A stretch of 33,168 bases of DNA from Myxococcota bacterium (GTDB taxonomy: Bacteria > Myxococcota_A > Polyangia > Polyangiales > Polyangiaceae). Location: the NCBI GenBank assembly GCA_963169165.1, contig CAUJFL010000398.1, positions 1 through 33,168 on the forward strand. The letters run 5' to 3'. Shown here piece after piece: positions 24,197 through 33,168 of this stretch; position 1 is the first letter of the stretch; every line of letters starts with the position of its first letter. The notes under the pieces are model-generated. The model was given only the letters and a program-made list of their open reading frames with translations, searched no databases and was not told the origin of the DNA. The position numbers and the translations under genes are program-made.

Positions 24197-26233
24197 ATGC
24201 GCCGCGTCCCTGCCGTCGGGTCCCTCGCCCTGCTCACCTCGGTCTTCGCGGCGGCGTGTGGCGGCTCGGGTCGCCCCGCCGCCCGCGAGCCCTCACCCGT
24301 CGCGGCGTCCACGCCAGCGCGGGAGGTGCAGCCGTGCGCGCGCCAGCGCCCCGGTGTCGGCGCCGCGCGGGTCGACGCGGGCAGACAGAGCGGCTCGCTC
24401 GTGCTCGCCGAGGTGTCGGGCAGCGAGGGGCGTCGCCTCCTCGCGTACGTCACCGATCTCGACGAGCCGACCCTGCGCACCATCGACGTGACCGCGGGAC
24501 GCGAGGTCTCCGTCACGCGGCTTCGCGGCCAGGGCGAGCAGGCGCTCGTGCTCGCGGACGGGCGCGTCGCGGTCACCCTCCGACGTGACAACCTCGTCGA
24601 GATCCTCGAGCCCGGCGCGCGCCCCGAGGAGCCGCTGTCGTCGCGCTGCGCGGTCGAGGTGCCGACCGATCCCGTGGCGATGGCGACGACGCTCGATGAC
24701 CGCGCGCTCTTGGTCACGAGCGGGTACGCCCACAAGCTGACGACGCTCGACTCCGCGTCGCTCGCGCGCGTCCGCACGAAGGACCTCGCGAGGGAGCCGA
24801 GGGCGGTCCTCGCCGCCGACGACGGGCGCCGCGCGTTCGTGTCGCACGTGGTCGGCGCCAAGCTGAGCGTGGTCGAGCTCGACGACGACGCCGTGCGCGA
24901 GATCGATCTTCACCAGCGCCTCGGGCGCGCGGGGCTCAACCAGCGCGCGAGCAAGGTGCGCGAGGGCTGCCAGGGCTTCGCGCTCGCGATGGCCATCCCG
25001 TTCTCAGTGGGGGTGATGCCGCCGCCTCCCGTCGTCGAGAGGCCGCCCTCGGCGCCCTCGCCCCAGCCCGCCCCGCCGAAGGCAGCGCCGACCACGCCCG
25101 CGCGTCAGGGGCGGGTGTTCGCGCCGTTCGTCACCGTCGATCCCGGCGAGTCGAGGCGCTTGACCAGCGGATACGGCGACGCGTCCTCGCCGCTCGCGGC
25201 GGAGGTGAGCTCGGTCACCGTGATCGACGCGGCGGCGGAGCGCGCGATGACCCGCGCCGCGCTGACGCTCCCGAGGCGCGAGGTGAAGCGCGCCGACTGC
25301 CTCTTGCCGCGCGCCGCGGCGGCCAGCGGAGCGTCGCTGTTCGTCGCGTGCCTCGGCATCGACTCGGTGCTCGAGCTCGACGCCCGCGCGCTCGATCCGG
25401 CCCGCGCAGAGGTCCGTCGATGGAAGGTGCCGGCGGGACCGATGGGGCTCGCGCTCGACCGCGCGACCAGGACGCTGATCATCGCTTCGCAGTTCGATCG
25501 GCAGGTGACCATCTTGCCGCTCGATGGTCCAGCCGACGCGGGCCGGCAGCTCTCGCTGTCGAGATCGCCGGGCTCGTCGCTCACGCCCGAGCTCGCGCTG
25601 GGTCGCGCGCTGTTCCACCGGACCGGTGACCCGATGATCAGCTCGGACGGTCGTGCGTGCGCGAGCTGCCACCCCGACGGCCGCGAGGACGCGCTGACTT
25701 GGTCCACACCCGAGGGGCCGCGGCAGACCGCGATGCTCGCGGGGCGCCTCTCCGACACGGGCCCCTTCTCGTGGTCCGGCTCGCACCCGACGGTCGAGGA
25801 CCACGTGGCGCACACCTTCCAGCGCCTCGGCGGCGCGGGGCTGCCCGCCGCGCAGACGCAGGCGCTGATCGCGTACGTGAAGCAGCTGCCGGTGCCCCGC
25901 TTCGGCGAGCACGCGGGGCAGGAGCACCGCGAGCGCGTCGCGCGCGGCAAGGAGCTCTTCTTCGATCGCGAGACGGCGTGCGCCAGCTGTCACGTCGGCG
26001 GGCAGACGACCGACGGCGCGCGCCACGACGTCGGCACCCGCACGAGCGCGGAGCGCCTCGATCTCGAGACGCCGTCGCTGCGCTTCGTCGGCGCGACCGC
26101 GCCCTATTTTCACGACGGCCGCTACAAGACGCTGCTCGAGGTGCTCGACGCGCCCGACTCCAAGATGGGCCACACGACGCACCTCTCCCGCGCGGATCGG
26201 CTGTCGCTCGTCGCGTACCTGGAGACGCTGTGA
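24197..26233 (+). CDS. Lipoprotein: beta-propeller fused to diheme cytochrome c peroxidase-like domain
   Basis: Exported lipoprotein of 678 residues from the ATG at 24197 (MRRVPAVGS); the signal peptide ends in lipobox AAAC (Cys21 or nearby). The N-terminal two thirds is YVTN/propeller-like (RLLAYVTDLDEPTLRTIDV, RALLVTSGYAHKLTTLD, ASLFVACLGIDSVLELDA, RTLIIASQFDRQVTILPLD), interrupted by a Pro-rich insert (about 275-310). The C-terminus has two heme c sites, CASCH at C488-H492 and C595-H599, with FSWSGSHPTVEDHV and YFHDGRYKTLLEVLD, as in the MauG/bacterial cytochrome c peroxidase superfamily. M in DSKMGHTTHLS may be a distal heme ligand. It could reduce peroxide or oxidise a partner in the periplasm; the substrate is unknown. 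It shares a 4-nt GTGA overlap with the next gene. Confidence 0.88.
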   Translation: MRRVPAVGSLALLTSVFAAACGGSGRPAAREPSPVAASTPAREVQPCARQRPGVGAARVDAGRQSGSLVLAEVSGSEGRRLLAYVTDLDEPTLRTIDVTAGREVSVTRLRGQGEQALVLADGRVAVTLRRDNLVEILEPGARPEEPLSSRCAVEVPTDPVAMATTLDDRALLVTSGYAHKLTTLDSASLARVRTKDLAREPRAVLAADDGRRAFVSHVVGAKLSVVELDDDAVREIDLHQRLGRAGLNQRASKVREGCQGFALAMAIPFSVGVMPPPPVVERPPSAPSPQPAPPKAAPTTPARQGRVFAPFVTVDPGESRRLTSGYGDASSPLAAEVSSVTVIDAAAERAMTRAALTLPRREVKRADCLLPRAAAASGASLFVACLGIDSVLELDARALDPARAEVRRWKVPAGPMGLALDRATRTLIIASQFDRQVTILPLDGPADAGRQLSLSRSPGSSLTPELALGRALFHRTGDPMISSDGRACASCHPDGREDALTWSTPEGPRQTAMLAGRLSDTGPFSWSGSHPTVEDHVAHTFQRLGGAGLPAAQTQALIAYVKQLPVPRFGEHAGQEHRERVARGKELFFDRETACASCHVGGQTTDGARHDVGTRTSAERLDLETPSLRFVGATAPYFHDGRYKTLLEVLDAPDSKMGHTTHLSRADRLSLVAYLETL

Positions 26234-27141
26234 GGGCGGGCCAGCGCCTCGCGTGCTTCGCGGTCGCGCTGTCGACGACGACGAGCGGCGCGGCGGTCGC
26301 GAAGCGCGCGCTCGTGCTCAGTCGTCCTCCGCACGTGCGCCCGCCGCCCGACGCGCCGACGGGGCGTGACGTGAGCGCCGGGGTCGCGATCGACGTCCGA
26401 CGGCTCCCCGAGCTCGATCCTCCGCAGTCCCTCTCGCGCGCCGCGGTGCGAGAGCTCAGCGGCACGGCGCCGACCGAGCTGAAGGTCGAGACGACGAGGT
26501 CGGGGCGACGAGAGACTACGTCGATCACGGTCGACTCCCCGCGCCCGGCCTCGGTCTTCGTCGGCGAGCGCGCGAGCGCGGGCAGCATGTTCTCTGCGGC
26601 CTCGACCTCGATCTTCTGCGAGCCCCGCGAGCCCCGCGCGCCGATCCGATGGGAGACCTTCGCGATCCGCGCGGACGGAGGCGCCGACTGGACCGTGAGC
26701 GACGGCTTCGTCGACCAGGCGAGGTGCGAGGTCAAGCAGGTGTCGCGCCGACGGTTCGACGTCCCCAGGCTCGTCGGCCTCGGGGTCCCGGTGCACGCCG
26801 CGCGCGTCCCCGGGGGCGTGCTGGTGTTCAGCCCTCACGCCGAGCAGGTGACCGGCGACACGACGGCGGGGGCGCTCACCGTGGTGCGCGCACCGGTCAA
26901 TCGCGTGTTCATCCCGACGCAACAGGGCGAGAGCGCGAGCGTGCTGCTCGAGGTCAGCCTCGGCCGCCTCGACGCGTGGCTACGGAGCGCCGGCGCCGAC
27001 GCGCTGCGAGAGGCGCCGCTGCGCGTGACGCTCGCGCTCGACGTGTCTCAGGCCGTCAGCGAGGCCGCGCCGACGCTGTTCGTCCGCTCGAAGATGACCA
27101 TGGCCGAGCGCCCGCCGACGCCCCCGCGCGCGTCGCGATGA
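26230..27141 (+). CDS. Exported protein of unknown function coupled to the cytochrome gene (GTG start)
   Basis: Protein of 303 residues that I do not recognise. The GTG at 26230 overlaps the cytochrome stop by 4 nt and begins a signal peptide (RAGQRLACFAVALSTTTSGAAVA). The mature chain is rich in beta-type segments and Arg/Pro/Ser, with no heme motif and only two cysteines (in FCEPREPRAP and ARCEVKQVS). The 3' region (VLLEVSLGRLDAWL, PLRVTLALDVSQAVSE, TLFVRSKMTMAERP) keeps GC-rich third codon positions to the end, so it is truly coding. Coupling to the cytochrome suggests an accessory or partner role in the periplasm. The last 162 bp are also covered by the antisense tail of the radical SAM gene. 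Confidence 0.7.
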   Translation: MRAGQRLACFAVALSTTTSGAAVAKRALVLSRPPHVRPPPDAPTGRDVSAGVAIDVRRLPELDPPQSLSRAAVRELSGTAPTELKVETTRSGRRETTSITVDSPRPASVFVGERASAGSMFSAASTSIFCEPREPRAPIRWETFAIRADGGADWTVSDGFVDQARCEVKQVSRRRFDVPRLVGLGVPVHAARVPGGVLVFSPHAEQVTGDTTAGALTVVRAPVNRVFIPTQQGESASVLLEVSLGRLDAWLRSAGADALREAPLRVTLALDVSQAVSEAAPTLFVRSKMTMAERPPTPPRASR

Positions 27142-28029
27142 TCGACCACCACACGAACATAACAATCCCCGCGCGCGCTCCGGGCGCAGCGGGACGCGGC
27201 CCTCCAGCGCGCCGTCGATGAGCGCGACGAGCCGGTCGCGGTCGCGCGGCAGCACCCCGGCGAGCGGCAGGTAGTTGGAGGCGTGGTTGGTCCTGAACAC
27301 GGCGCGCGTCGGCCTCGCGAGCGAGATCATCTCGCGCAGCTCCGACAGCAGCGCGGGCACCTCGGGCACCTCGAATTTGCCCCGCGCGCGCAGGGTCGCG
27401 AGCGGCGTGCCCGGCACCACGGTGACCGTGAGCGCCGAGAAATACGCCGGATCCATCGCCGTCACGAGACGCGCCGTCCCGGCGGCGTGCTCGCGCGAGC
27501 GGTCGCCGCCGACGCCGAGCAGCGCGATGATCGACAGCTGCATCCCCGCCGCGTGCGCGCGCGCCGCGGCCTCGACGTGCGCCGCGAAGCCGTCTCCCTT
27601 CGCGACGCGCTTCAGCGTCACGTCGTCACCCGACTCGGGCCCCACGTACAGCAGCGACAGCCCGGCCCGCGCGAGGGCGTCCAGGTCGGCGTCGGTCTTC
27701 GCGGCCACGTTGCGCGCCATGGCGTACGACGACACCCGCCGAAGCCTCGGGAACCGCGCGCGCGCCCGCTCGAGCAGCGGCAGCCAGTGCTCCATCGGCA
27801 TCCCGAGCGCGTCGCCGTCGGCCACGAAGAGCTTCTCGACGCGCGGCCCGAGCGCGCGCGCGGCGTGGTCGAGGTCGTCCAGCACGTCCTCGATCGGGCG
27901 CACGCGGTACACCTTGTCGCGGTACATGTCGCAGTAGGTGCAGTGGTTCCACGAGCAGCCGATCGTCGCCTGCACGATCAGCGCGTCGGCCTCGGACGGC
28001 GGCCGGAAGAGCCGCCCCTCGTAACGCAC
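26980..28029 (-). CDS. Radical SAM protein with CX4CX2C cluster motif and antisense-coded tail
   Basis: Radical SAM enzyme (349 residues; GTG start at 28029 with GAGG seven nt before it). The motif C25-SWNH-C30-TY-C33 would bind the [4Fe-4S] cluster; the spacing is CX4CX2C rather than the usual CX3CX2C, followed by DMYRDKVYRVRP. Other core parts are FVADGDALGMP, RRVSSYAMARNV, LLYVGPESGDDVTLKRVAKG and TVVPGTPLATL. It resembles COG1032-type Fe-S oxidoreductases; the substrate is unknown. The conserved part appears to end at VPLRPERARGL (about residue 287). About 60 Arg-rich residues follow, most of them antisense to the coding end of the exported gene at 26230, and look unselected. It is divergent from efp but does not resemble the lysine aminomutase EpmB. 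Confidence 0.85.
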   Translation of the reverse strand: MRYEGRLFRPPSEADALIVQATIGCSWNHCTYCDMYRDKVYRVRPIEDVLDDLDHAARALGPRVEKLFVADGDALGMPMEHWLPLLERARARFPRLRRVSSYAMARNVAAKTDADLDALARAGLSLLYVGPESGDDVTLKRVAKGDGFAAHVEAAARAHAAGMQLSIIALLGVGGDRSREHAAGTARLVTAMDPAYFSALTVTVVPGTPLATLRARGKFEVPEVPALLSELREMISLARPTRAVFRTNHASNYLPLAGVLPRDRDRLVALIDGALEGRVPLRPERARGLLCSCGGRSSRRARGRRRALGHGHLRADEQRRRGLADGLRHVERERHAQRRLSQRVGAGAP

Positions 28030-28075
28030 GGTTCGACCTCTGCTCGCTCGTGGGCATGGGCCAGTCCTAGCTCGA

Positions 28076-28114
28076 CCCCGCCGCGCGGGGCTGGAGAGTT
28101 GGGGGGTTCTCCCC
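28076..28114 (+). promoter_or_regulatory. Two hairpins in the efp upstream region
   Basis: CCCCGC-CGC-GCGGGG (28076-28090) and GGGG-TTCT-CCCC (28103-28114) lie in the 121-bp gap between the divergent radical SAM gene and efp. They could be leader structures of efp mRNA or only a result of high GC. No clear sigma-70 promoter is seen here. Confidence 0.25.
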
Positions 28115-28150
28115 TCCTGGCGCGCGTGTTAGCGCACGACGGCTCTCGCC

Positions 28151-28717
28151 ATGGACACGTCCGACATCCGCAAGAACCTCAAGATCATGCTCGACGGCTC
28201 GCCCTACACGGTCGTCGACTTTCAGTTCGTCAAGCCCGGCAAGGGGCAGGCGTTCACGCGGGTGAAGATCCGCAACCTGGCGACGGGCGCGGTGCTCGAA
28301 CGGACCTTCAAATCGGGCGAGAAGCTCGAGGCCGCCGACGTCGAGGAGCGCAAGCTCCAGTACATCTACCCCGAGGGCGACTCCTACGTCTTCATGGACT
28401 CGGCGACCGGCGATCAGGTCTACGTCTCGGGCGACAAGCTCGACGAGCAGGACAAGAAATTCCTGCTCGAGAACCTCGACGTCGACATCGTGCTGTGGAA
28501 CGGCAACGCGATCGGCGTGACCCTGCCCGCGCACGTCACCGTGCAGATCACCCACAGCGAGCCGGGCGTGAAGGGCGACACCGCGAGCAACGTGACCAAG
28601 CCCGCGACCATCTCGACGGGCGCGCAGATCCAGGTTCCGCTCTTCATCAACGAGGGCGAGTGGGTCAAGGTCGACACGCGGACGGGCGAGTATCTCGAGC
28701 GCGTCAACCGACGATGA
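28151..28717 (+). CDS. efp: Elongation factor P
   Basis: EF-P (188 residues) enters the ribosomal E site to rescue ribosomes stalled at poly-proline. All three domains are present: KOW-like N-domain (about 1-63) with the loop VKPGKGQAF, OB domain II (about 66-125, YPEGDSYVFMDSATGDQVYV) and C-terminal OB domain III (about 128-188, TLPAHVTVQITHSEPG, STGAQIQVPLFINEGEWVKVDTRTGEYLERV). K31 in the loop is the expected modification site, in the PGKGQ context typical of EpmA beta-lysylation; no epmA or epmB is in the window. The many Pro-rich kinase and lipoprotein tails nearby suggest heavy need for EF-P. The next gene starts within its stop codon (ATGA). Confidence 0.97.
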   Translation: MDTSDIRKNLKIMLDGSPYTVVDFQFVKPGKGQAFTRVKIRNLATGAVLERTFKSGEKLEAADVEERKLQYIYPEGDSYVFMDSATGDQVYVSGDKLDEQDKKFLLENLDVDIVLWNGNAIGVTLPAHVTVQITHSEPGVKGDTASNVTKPATISTGAQIQVPLFINEGEWVKVDTRTGEYLERVNRR

Positions 28718-30732
28718 ACCGCGGGCGGGCGGCCCGCGTCGCGCTCGCGACCGTCGCGCTCGCCGCGCCCGCGCGCGCCGGGGGCTTCTCGCCCGACGGC
28801 GAGTTCACCTTCGATCCGGCGGCGGTCGCCACGGTCGACTTCGAGGCCTATCCAGCGGGCGTCGAGCCCGCGGCCGCCGGCTACGAGCTCGTAGACGATC
28901 CGACCGCGCTGACGGGCGCGCGCGTGCTGAAGGCGGCGCCGTACCAGCCCGCGGGCGTCGCGCTCGACGTGCCGCAGCGAGACGGCTCGTACGTCGCGCG
29001 GGCGTGGGTCAAGGGCGACGCGTTCCTCGCGATCGACGTCACGTACGACGACACGTCGATAGCTCCCGTCCTGTCGCAGCTCTGGCCCACGGGTCGCGTC
29101 ACGAGCGACGGCTGGCTCGAGCTCGAGAGCGCCGAGTTCTCGGTCGAGCTCGCGCGCGGCCCGCGCACGTCGCTCGCGATCTTCGGCCCGAACGGCGTGG
29201 TCGTCGACGCGGGCGAGGTCATCGAGTCGGGGACCTTCCGCGCGGCGCGCACGTGCCTCGGCGTGAAGGACGACACCAGCTGTCGCAGCGACGAGCTGTG
29301 CCTGCAGCGCCGCTGCGTCGACGCGCGCGGCCTCTTTCCCCCGGTCCCGAAGGCGCTGCAGGCGCCGCTCGCCGGGTGGCTTCGCTCGCGGCTCACGGCG
29401 CTGTTCGGTCCGTACGCCAACCGCGCGCAGCACCTCCCGGCGGCGGTCGCGCTGATGTCGGGGATGGAGAGCGCGCCGGATCGGGTCGCGTTCTATCGCG
29501 CGTTCACCGCGGCGATCGGCCGGCTGCGCGACTCGCACAGCTCGACGTTCGCGACGTGGCAGTTCTCGCTCGAGGTGCCCGGGCGCATCCCGCTCAACGC
29601 TTGCTTCCTCGCGGGGCACGCCGACGTCGAGGCGCTGCCGTCGCCCGATCCGGCGCGCCCGCACGTGCTGGTGAGCCGCGCCGGCGCCGTCGGCGCGTGG
29701 GGGCTGCACGCCGGAGACAGGGTCGTCGCGGTCGACGGCGAGGATCCCATCGACTGGGTCCGCGCGCTCGAGCACCGCCGTGGCAACGCGCCGTCGGTCA
29801 ACGATCCCGAGTCGGTGGCGGAGTTCATCGAGCCGCTCGGCGCGTACGTCTCGTCGCTCGCGCAGACCCTCACGGTTGTGCGCTGCGACGCCAAGGAGGG
29901 CACGTGCGGCGCGCCGCAGACGCTGGCCGTGGCCGACCAAGAGATCCCGACCGTGGCCGTCGATCGCGTCGAGTGCGACAACCGCCTCGGCGAGCACGTC
30001 GACGGCGTCCCGCCGACGGGCCCCGGCGACCGCGCCTACGGCGGCCTGGCGAAGGAGAGCTCGCCGACCGAGCGCGTCTTCGGGCTCGTGTGGGACTCGC
30101 TCGACGGCAGCCCGGGCGGCAAGGTGAAGAAGGACATCTTGACCGCCGTGAAGACCTGGCGCGACGAGCCCGCGCGCGGCGTGATCCTCGACCACCGCAC
30201 CGGCAACGGCGGCACGATCGACACAGGCATGCCGATCCTCGCGTTCGCGACGCCGCCGCACCTCGACACCGCGTTCGTGTGGCGCAGCCGCGTCGACGAG
30301 GAGGGCCCCGTCGACGCCGCCGCTGGGCACGCGCTGTTCGAACGCAACCGCGACGTCGGCGCCTGGCCGTCGATGTCCGGCTCGAGCAACGCGAGCCTCG
30401 ACGTGCCCGTCGCGATGCTGCTGACGCGCGACGTGTCGGCGAGCGACTACCTCCCGCGCTCGCTGAAGGGCGCGTCGCCCAACGTCCGGCTGTTCGGTCC
30501 CAACCCGACCAACGGCGCGTTCTCGACGTTCCTCGGCGGCCAGTACTGGACGGGGCTCACGTTCCAGCTCGCGTCCGGCGACACGATCGCGGGCGAGACG
30601 GGCGAGGCCCTCTGCGGCAAGGGAGTGCGCCCCGACGTGCTCGTGTTGCCGACGCAGTCCGCGCTGATGCAAGGCAGAGATCCTGTCTACGAGGCCGGCT
30701 ACGCCTGGGTGAAAGCGAACCTCGCGCCATGA
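28714..30732 (+). CDS. Exported S41 (C-terminal processing) peptidase-like protein lacking the catalytic lysine
   Basis: Protein of 672 residues with a signal peptide (RAARVALATVALAAPARA). The N-terminal part (about 25-190) is a beta-rich domain, followed by a small Cys cluster (CLGVKDDTSCRSDELCLQRRC). A Tsp-like helical part, a PDZ-like segment (SRAGAVGAWGLHAGDRVVAVDGEDP) and an S41 core come next: FGLVWDSL, ARGVILDHRTGNGGTIDTG (family DLRGNxGG), LLTRDVSASDYLP with S575 in the nucleophile position and FGPNPTNGAFSTFLGG. In Tsp/CtpA the catalytic Lys lies about 25 residues after Ser; here that place holds N600/G601 and no Lys is near. It may use other residues or be an inactive binding protein. 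It overlaps efp and the next gene by 4 nt each (ATGA). Confidence 0.78.
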   Translation: MNRGRAARVALATVALAAPARAGGFSPDGEFTFDPAAVATVDFEAYPAGVEPAAAGYELVDDPTALTGARVLKAAPYQPAGVALDVPQRDGSYVARAWVKGDAFLAIDVTYDDTSIAPVLSQLWPTGRVTSDGWLELESAEFSVELARGPRTSLAIFGPNGVVVDAGEVIESGTFRAARTCLGVKDDTSCRSDELCLQRRCVDARGLFPPVPKALQAPLAGWLRSRLTALFGPYANRAQHLPAAVALMSGMESAPDRVAFYRAFTAAIGRLRDSHSSTFATWQFSLEVPGRIPLNACFLAGHADVEALPSPDPARPHVLVSRAGAVGAWGLHAGDRVVAVDGEDPIDWVRALEHRRGNAPSVNDPESVAEFIEPLGAYVSSLAQTLTVVRCDAKEGTCGAPQTLAVADQEIPTVAVDRVECDNRLGEHVDGVPPTGPGDRAYGGLAKESSPTERVFGLVWDSLDGSPGGKVKKDILTAVKTWRDEPARGVILDHRTGNGGTIDTGMPILAFATPPHLDTAFVWRSRVDEEGPVDAAAGHALFERNRDVGAWPSMSGSSNASLDVPVAMLLTRDVSASDYLPRSLKGASPNVRLFGPNPTNGAFSTFLGGQYWTGLTFQLASGDTIAGETGEALCGKGVRPDVLVLPTQSALMQGRDPVYEAGYAWVKANLAP

Positions 30733-31636
30733 GGACGTTGCTTTTGTTCGCTTCTGTCGCGCTCCTGTCGTGCGCGGCGCTCGCGTGTGGCGAGGGCTCG
30801 ATCTCTGTCACGCCCGCGCCACGCGCGACCGCGGCGAGCGGCGGCGCGAGCGCGGCGGGCAGAGATGGGACGGCAGGTCGCGGAGGGAGCTCGACCGCGG
30901 GCACGGCCGGCTCGAGCGTGAGCGGCGGCGCGGGGAGCGCGGGGAGCGGCGGCGCGGGGAGCGCGGGGAGCGGCGGCGGTGTCCCCCCCCGTAGAACGGT
31001 CTCCGTCCGCAGCCCCTACGGCAGCCTCGCGGCGGGAAACCTCCTCTGGGACGGCGACCTCGAGTGGAGCGGCCCGTGGGTGTCACAGTATCCGTGGGCG
31101 GCGACGTCGACGACCGCGGGGTTCGGCGCGAGCGGCGTCGAGTTCCTCGTGGGCCCCGACTGCCGCTCCGGCCTCAAGTGCGCGGCCCTCGGTCAGACCG
31201 GGCTCGCGGCGGTCGGCGTCGCGCCGACCACGGCCTACACCCACGCGCGGGGCTGGGTGCGCGTGCCCAAGGGTGTCGCGTGCGGAGACGTCAGCGTGAG
31301 GCTCGACGGCTGCTTCCTCGACGTGACCGCGAGCGCACCGCTGCCGGCCGCGTCAGCGACCCCCGACGACGCCGGCTGGTGCCGCTACGAGGGCGACGTC
31401 GAGACGCCCGACGACGCCGCGTGCCTGTATTTCAAGCGTCCCGCGGGGGCCAACGGCGTGTTCGTGGTCGACGACGCGTACGTCGGCGCGAGCGTCGCCA
31501 CGAAGGCGACCCTGGGCCTCTCTCGCGCGCCCTCCGCCGCCGAGATCGCCGAGGTCCGCGCGCTGCAGAGCGCGCTGCGGTCGCGCGTGTACCGCCTGCC
31601 GCCGCCGGTGAAGCCGCTGGTCCCGCGGCTCCGTCG

Positions 31637-31640
<4 letters not shown>
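30729..31640 (+). CDS. Lipoprotein with Gly/Ser/Ala linker
   Basis: Exported lipoprotein of 303 residues. ATG 30729 overlaps the stop of the S41-like gene (ATGA). The signal peptide ends in a lipobox at CAALAC-GEG (Cys20). A Gly/Ser/Ala linker (about 35-90) contains a 24-bp DNA tandem repeat. The C-terminal domain (about 95-260) is beta-rich with [52 protein letters not shown] and [12 protein letters not shown], resembling a carbohydrate-binding-like jelly roll; six Cys may form disulfides. The end ([22 protein letters not shown]) is basic. Its TAG and the TAG of the convergent Hsp70 gene share the palindrome CTAG. It is the third gene of the efp transcript. Confidence 0.75.
30921..30968 (+). 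repeat. 24-bp tandem repeat, 2 copies plus partial, in lipoprotein linker
   Basis: Two identical units at 30921-30944 and 30945-30968, followed by a partial third, encode an 8-residue Ser/Gly/Ala unit. Unit length equals that of the repeat at 16603-16650, but the sequence differs. Confidence 0.85.

Positions 31641-33168
<1,528 letters not shown>

Noticed and set aside
26980-28029. Radical SAM gene next to efp as EpmB, the lysine aminomutase for EF-P
   Set aside because: The cluster motif and downstream sequence do not resemble EpmB, the gene is on the opposite strand, and no epmA is present.

Overview
The window is one stretch of a very GC-rich chromosome (roughly 70 percent or more by eye). 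It is gene-dense, and nearly all of it can be assigned to 25 protein genes and one tRNA. The gene content points to a myxobacterium-like member of the Myxococcota, probably of the Polyangia. The signs are three eukaryote-like Ser/Thr protein kinases with Pro/Ala-rich tails or coiled coils, several lipoproteins with Gly/Ala/Ser-rich linkers behind the lipobox, a Cys-rich lipoprotein carrying a DDDCDG repeat, and a translation factor IF3 with an acidic C-terminal extension (a known trait of Myxococcus Dsg). No transposase, integrase, phage gene or CRISPR array was seen, so this looks like ordinary core and lineage-specific chromosome.

Layout. 1-1912 (-): start of a single-chain xanthine dehydrogenase with the small subunit fused to the molybdenum subunit, running off the left edge. 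2070-3737 (+): compact PgpH-like membrane HD phosphodiesterase. 3738-11654 (-): five co-directional genes, in transcription order membrane kinase, outer-membrane barrel, second membrane kinase, DUF4139-type lipoprotein with an OmpA-like insert, and an aldehyde dehydrogenase. 11816-16970: exported proteins, namely a beta-propeller lipoprotein, a TPR protein coupled to a Cys-rich lipoprotein, a small exported protein and a MAM/jelly-roll-like lipoprotein. 17078-19994 (+): tRNA-Val(GAC), thrS and infC. 19910-23427 (-): zinc-ribbon kinase, coupled TPR/PEGA-like protein, then rarD, whose 3' end runs antisense into infC. 23515-27141 (+): cyclophilin, a diheme cytochrome/propeller lipoprotein and a coupled exported protein. 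26980-28029 (-): radical SAM protein. 28151-31640 (+): efp followed by two translationally coupled exported genes (an S41-like protease relative and a lipoprotein). 31637-33168 (-): 3' part of an Hsp70/DnaK gene cut by the right edge.

Two patterns cut across the annotation. First, six genes that head transcription units have a TANNNT hexamer ending only 6-10 nt before the start codon, and two of these also have a TTGACC box 18 bp upstream. This layout implies leaderless or nearly leaderless mRNAs. Second, five of the six tail-to-tail gene pairs have no intergenic DNA: stops abut or overlap, and in two cases one protein gains a C-terminal tail read antisense through its neighbour (rarD/infC and radical SAM/exported gene). 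Within operons, 4-nt ATGA or GTGA overlaps are the rule.

No wholly new multi-gene system can be proved from sequence alone. The best candidates for new biology are the leaderless promoter layout, the antisense-coded Asp-rich and Ser-rich tails of IF3 and RarD, the S41-family protein without its catalytic lysine inside the efp operon, and the kinase/outer-membrane/DUF4139-OmpA cluster.
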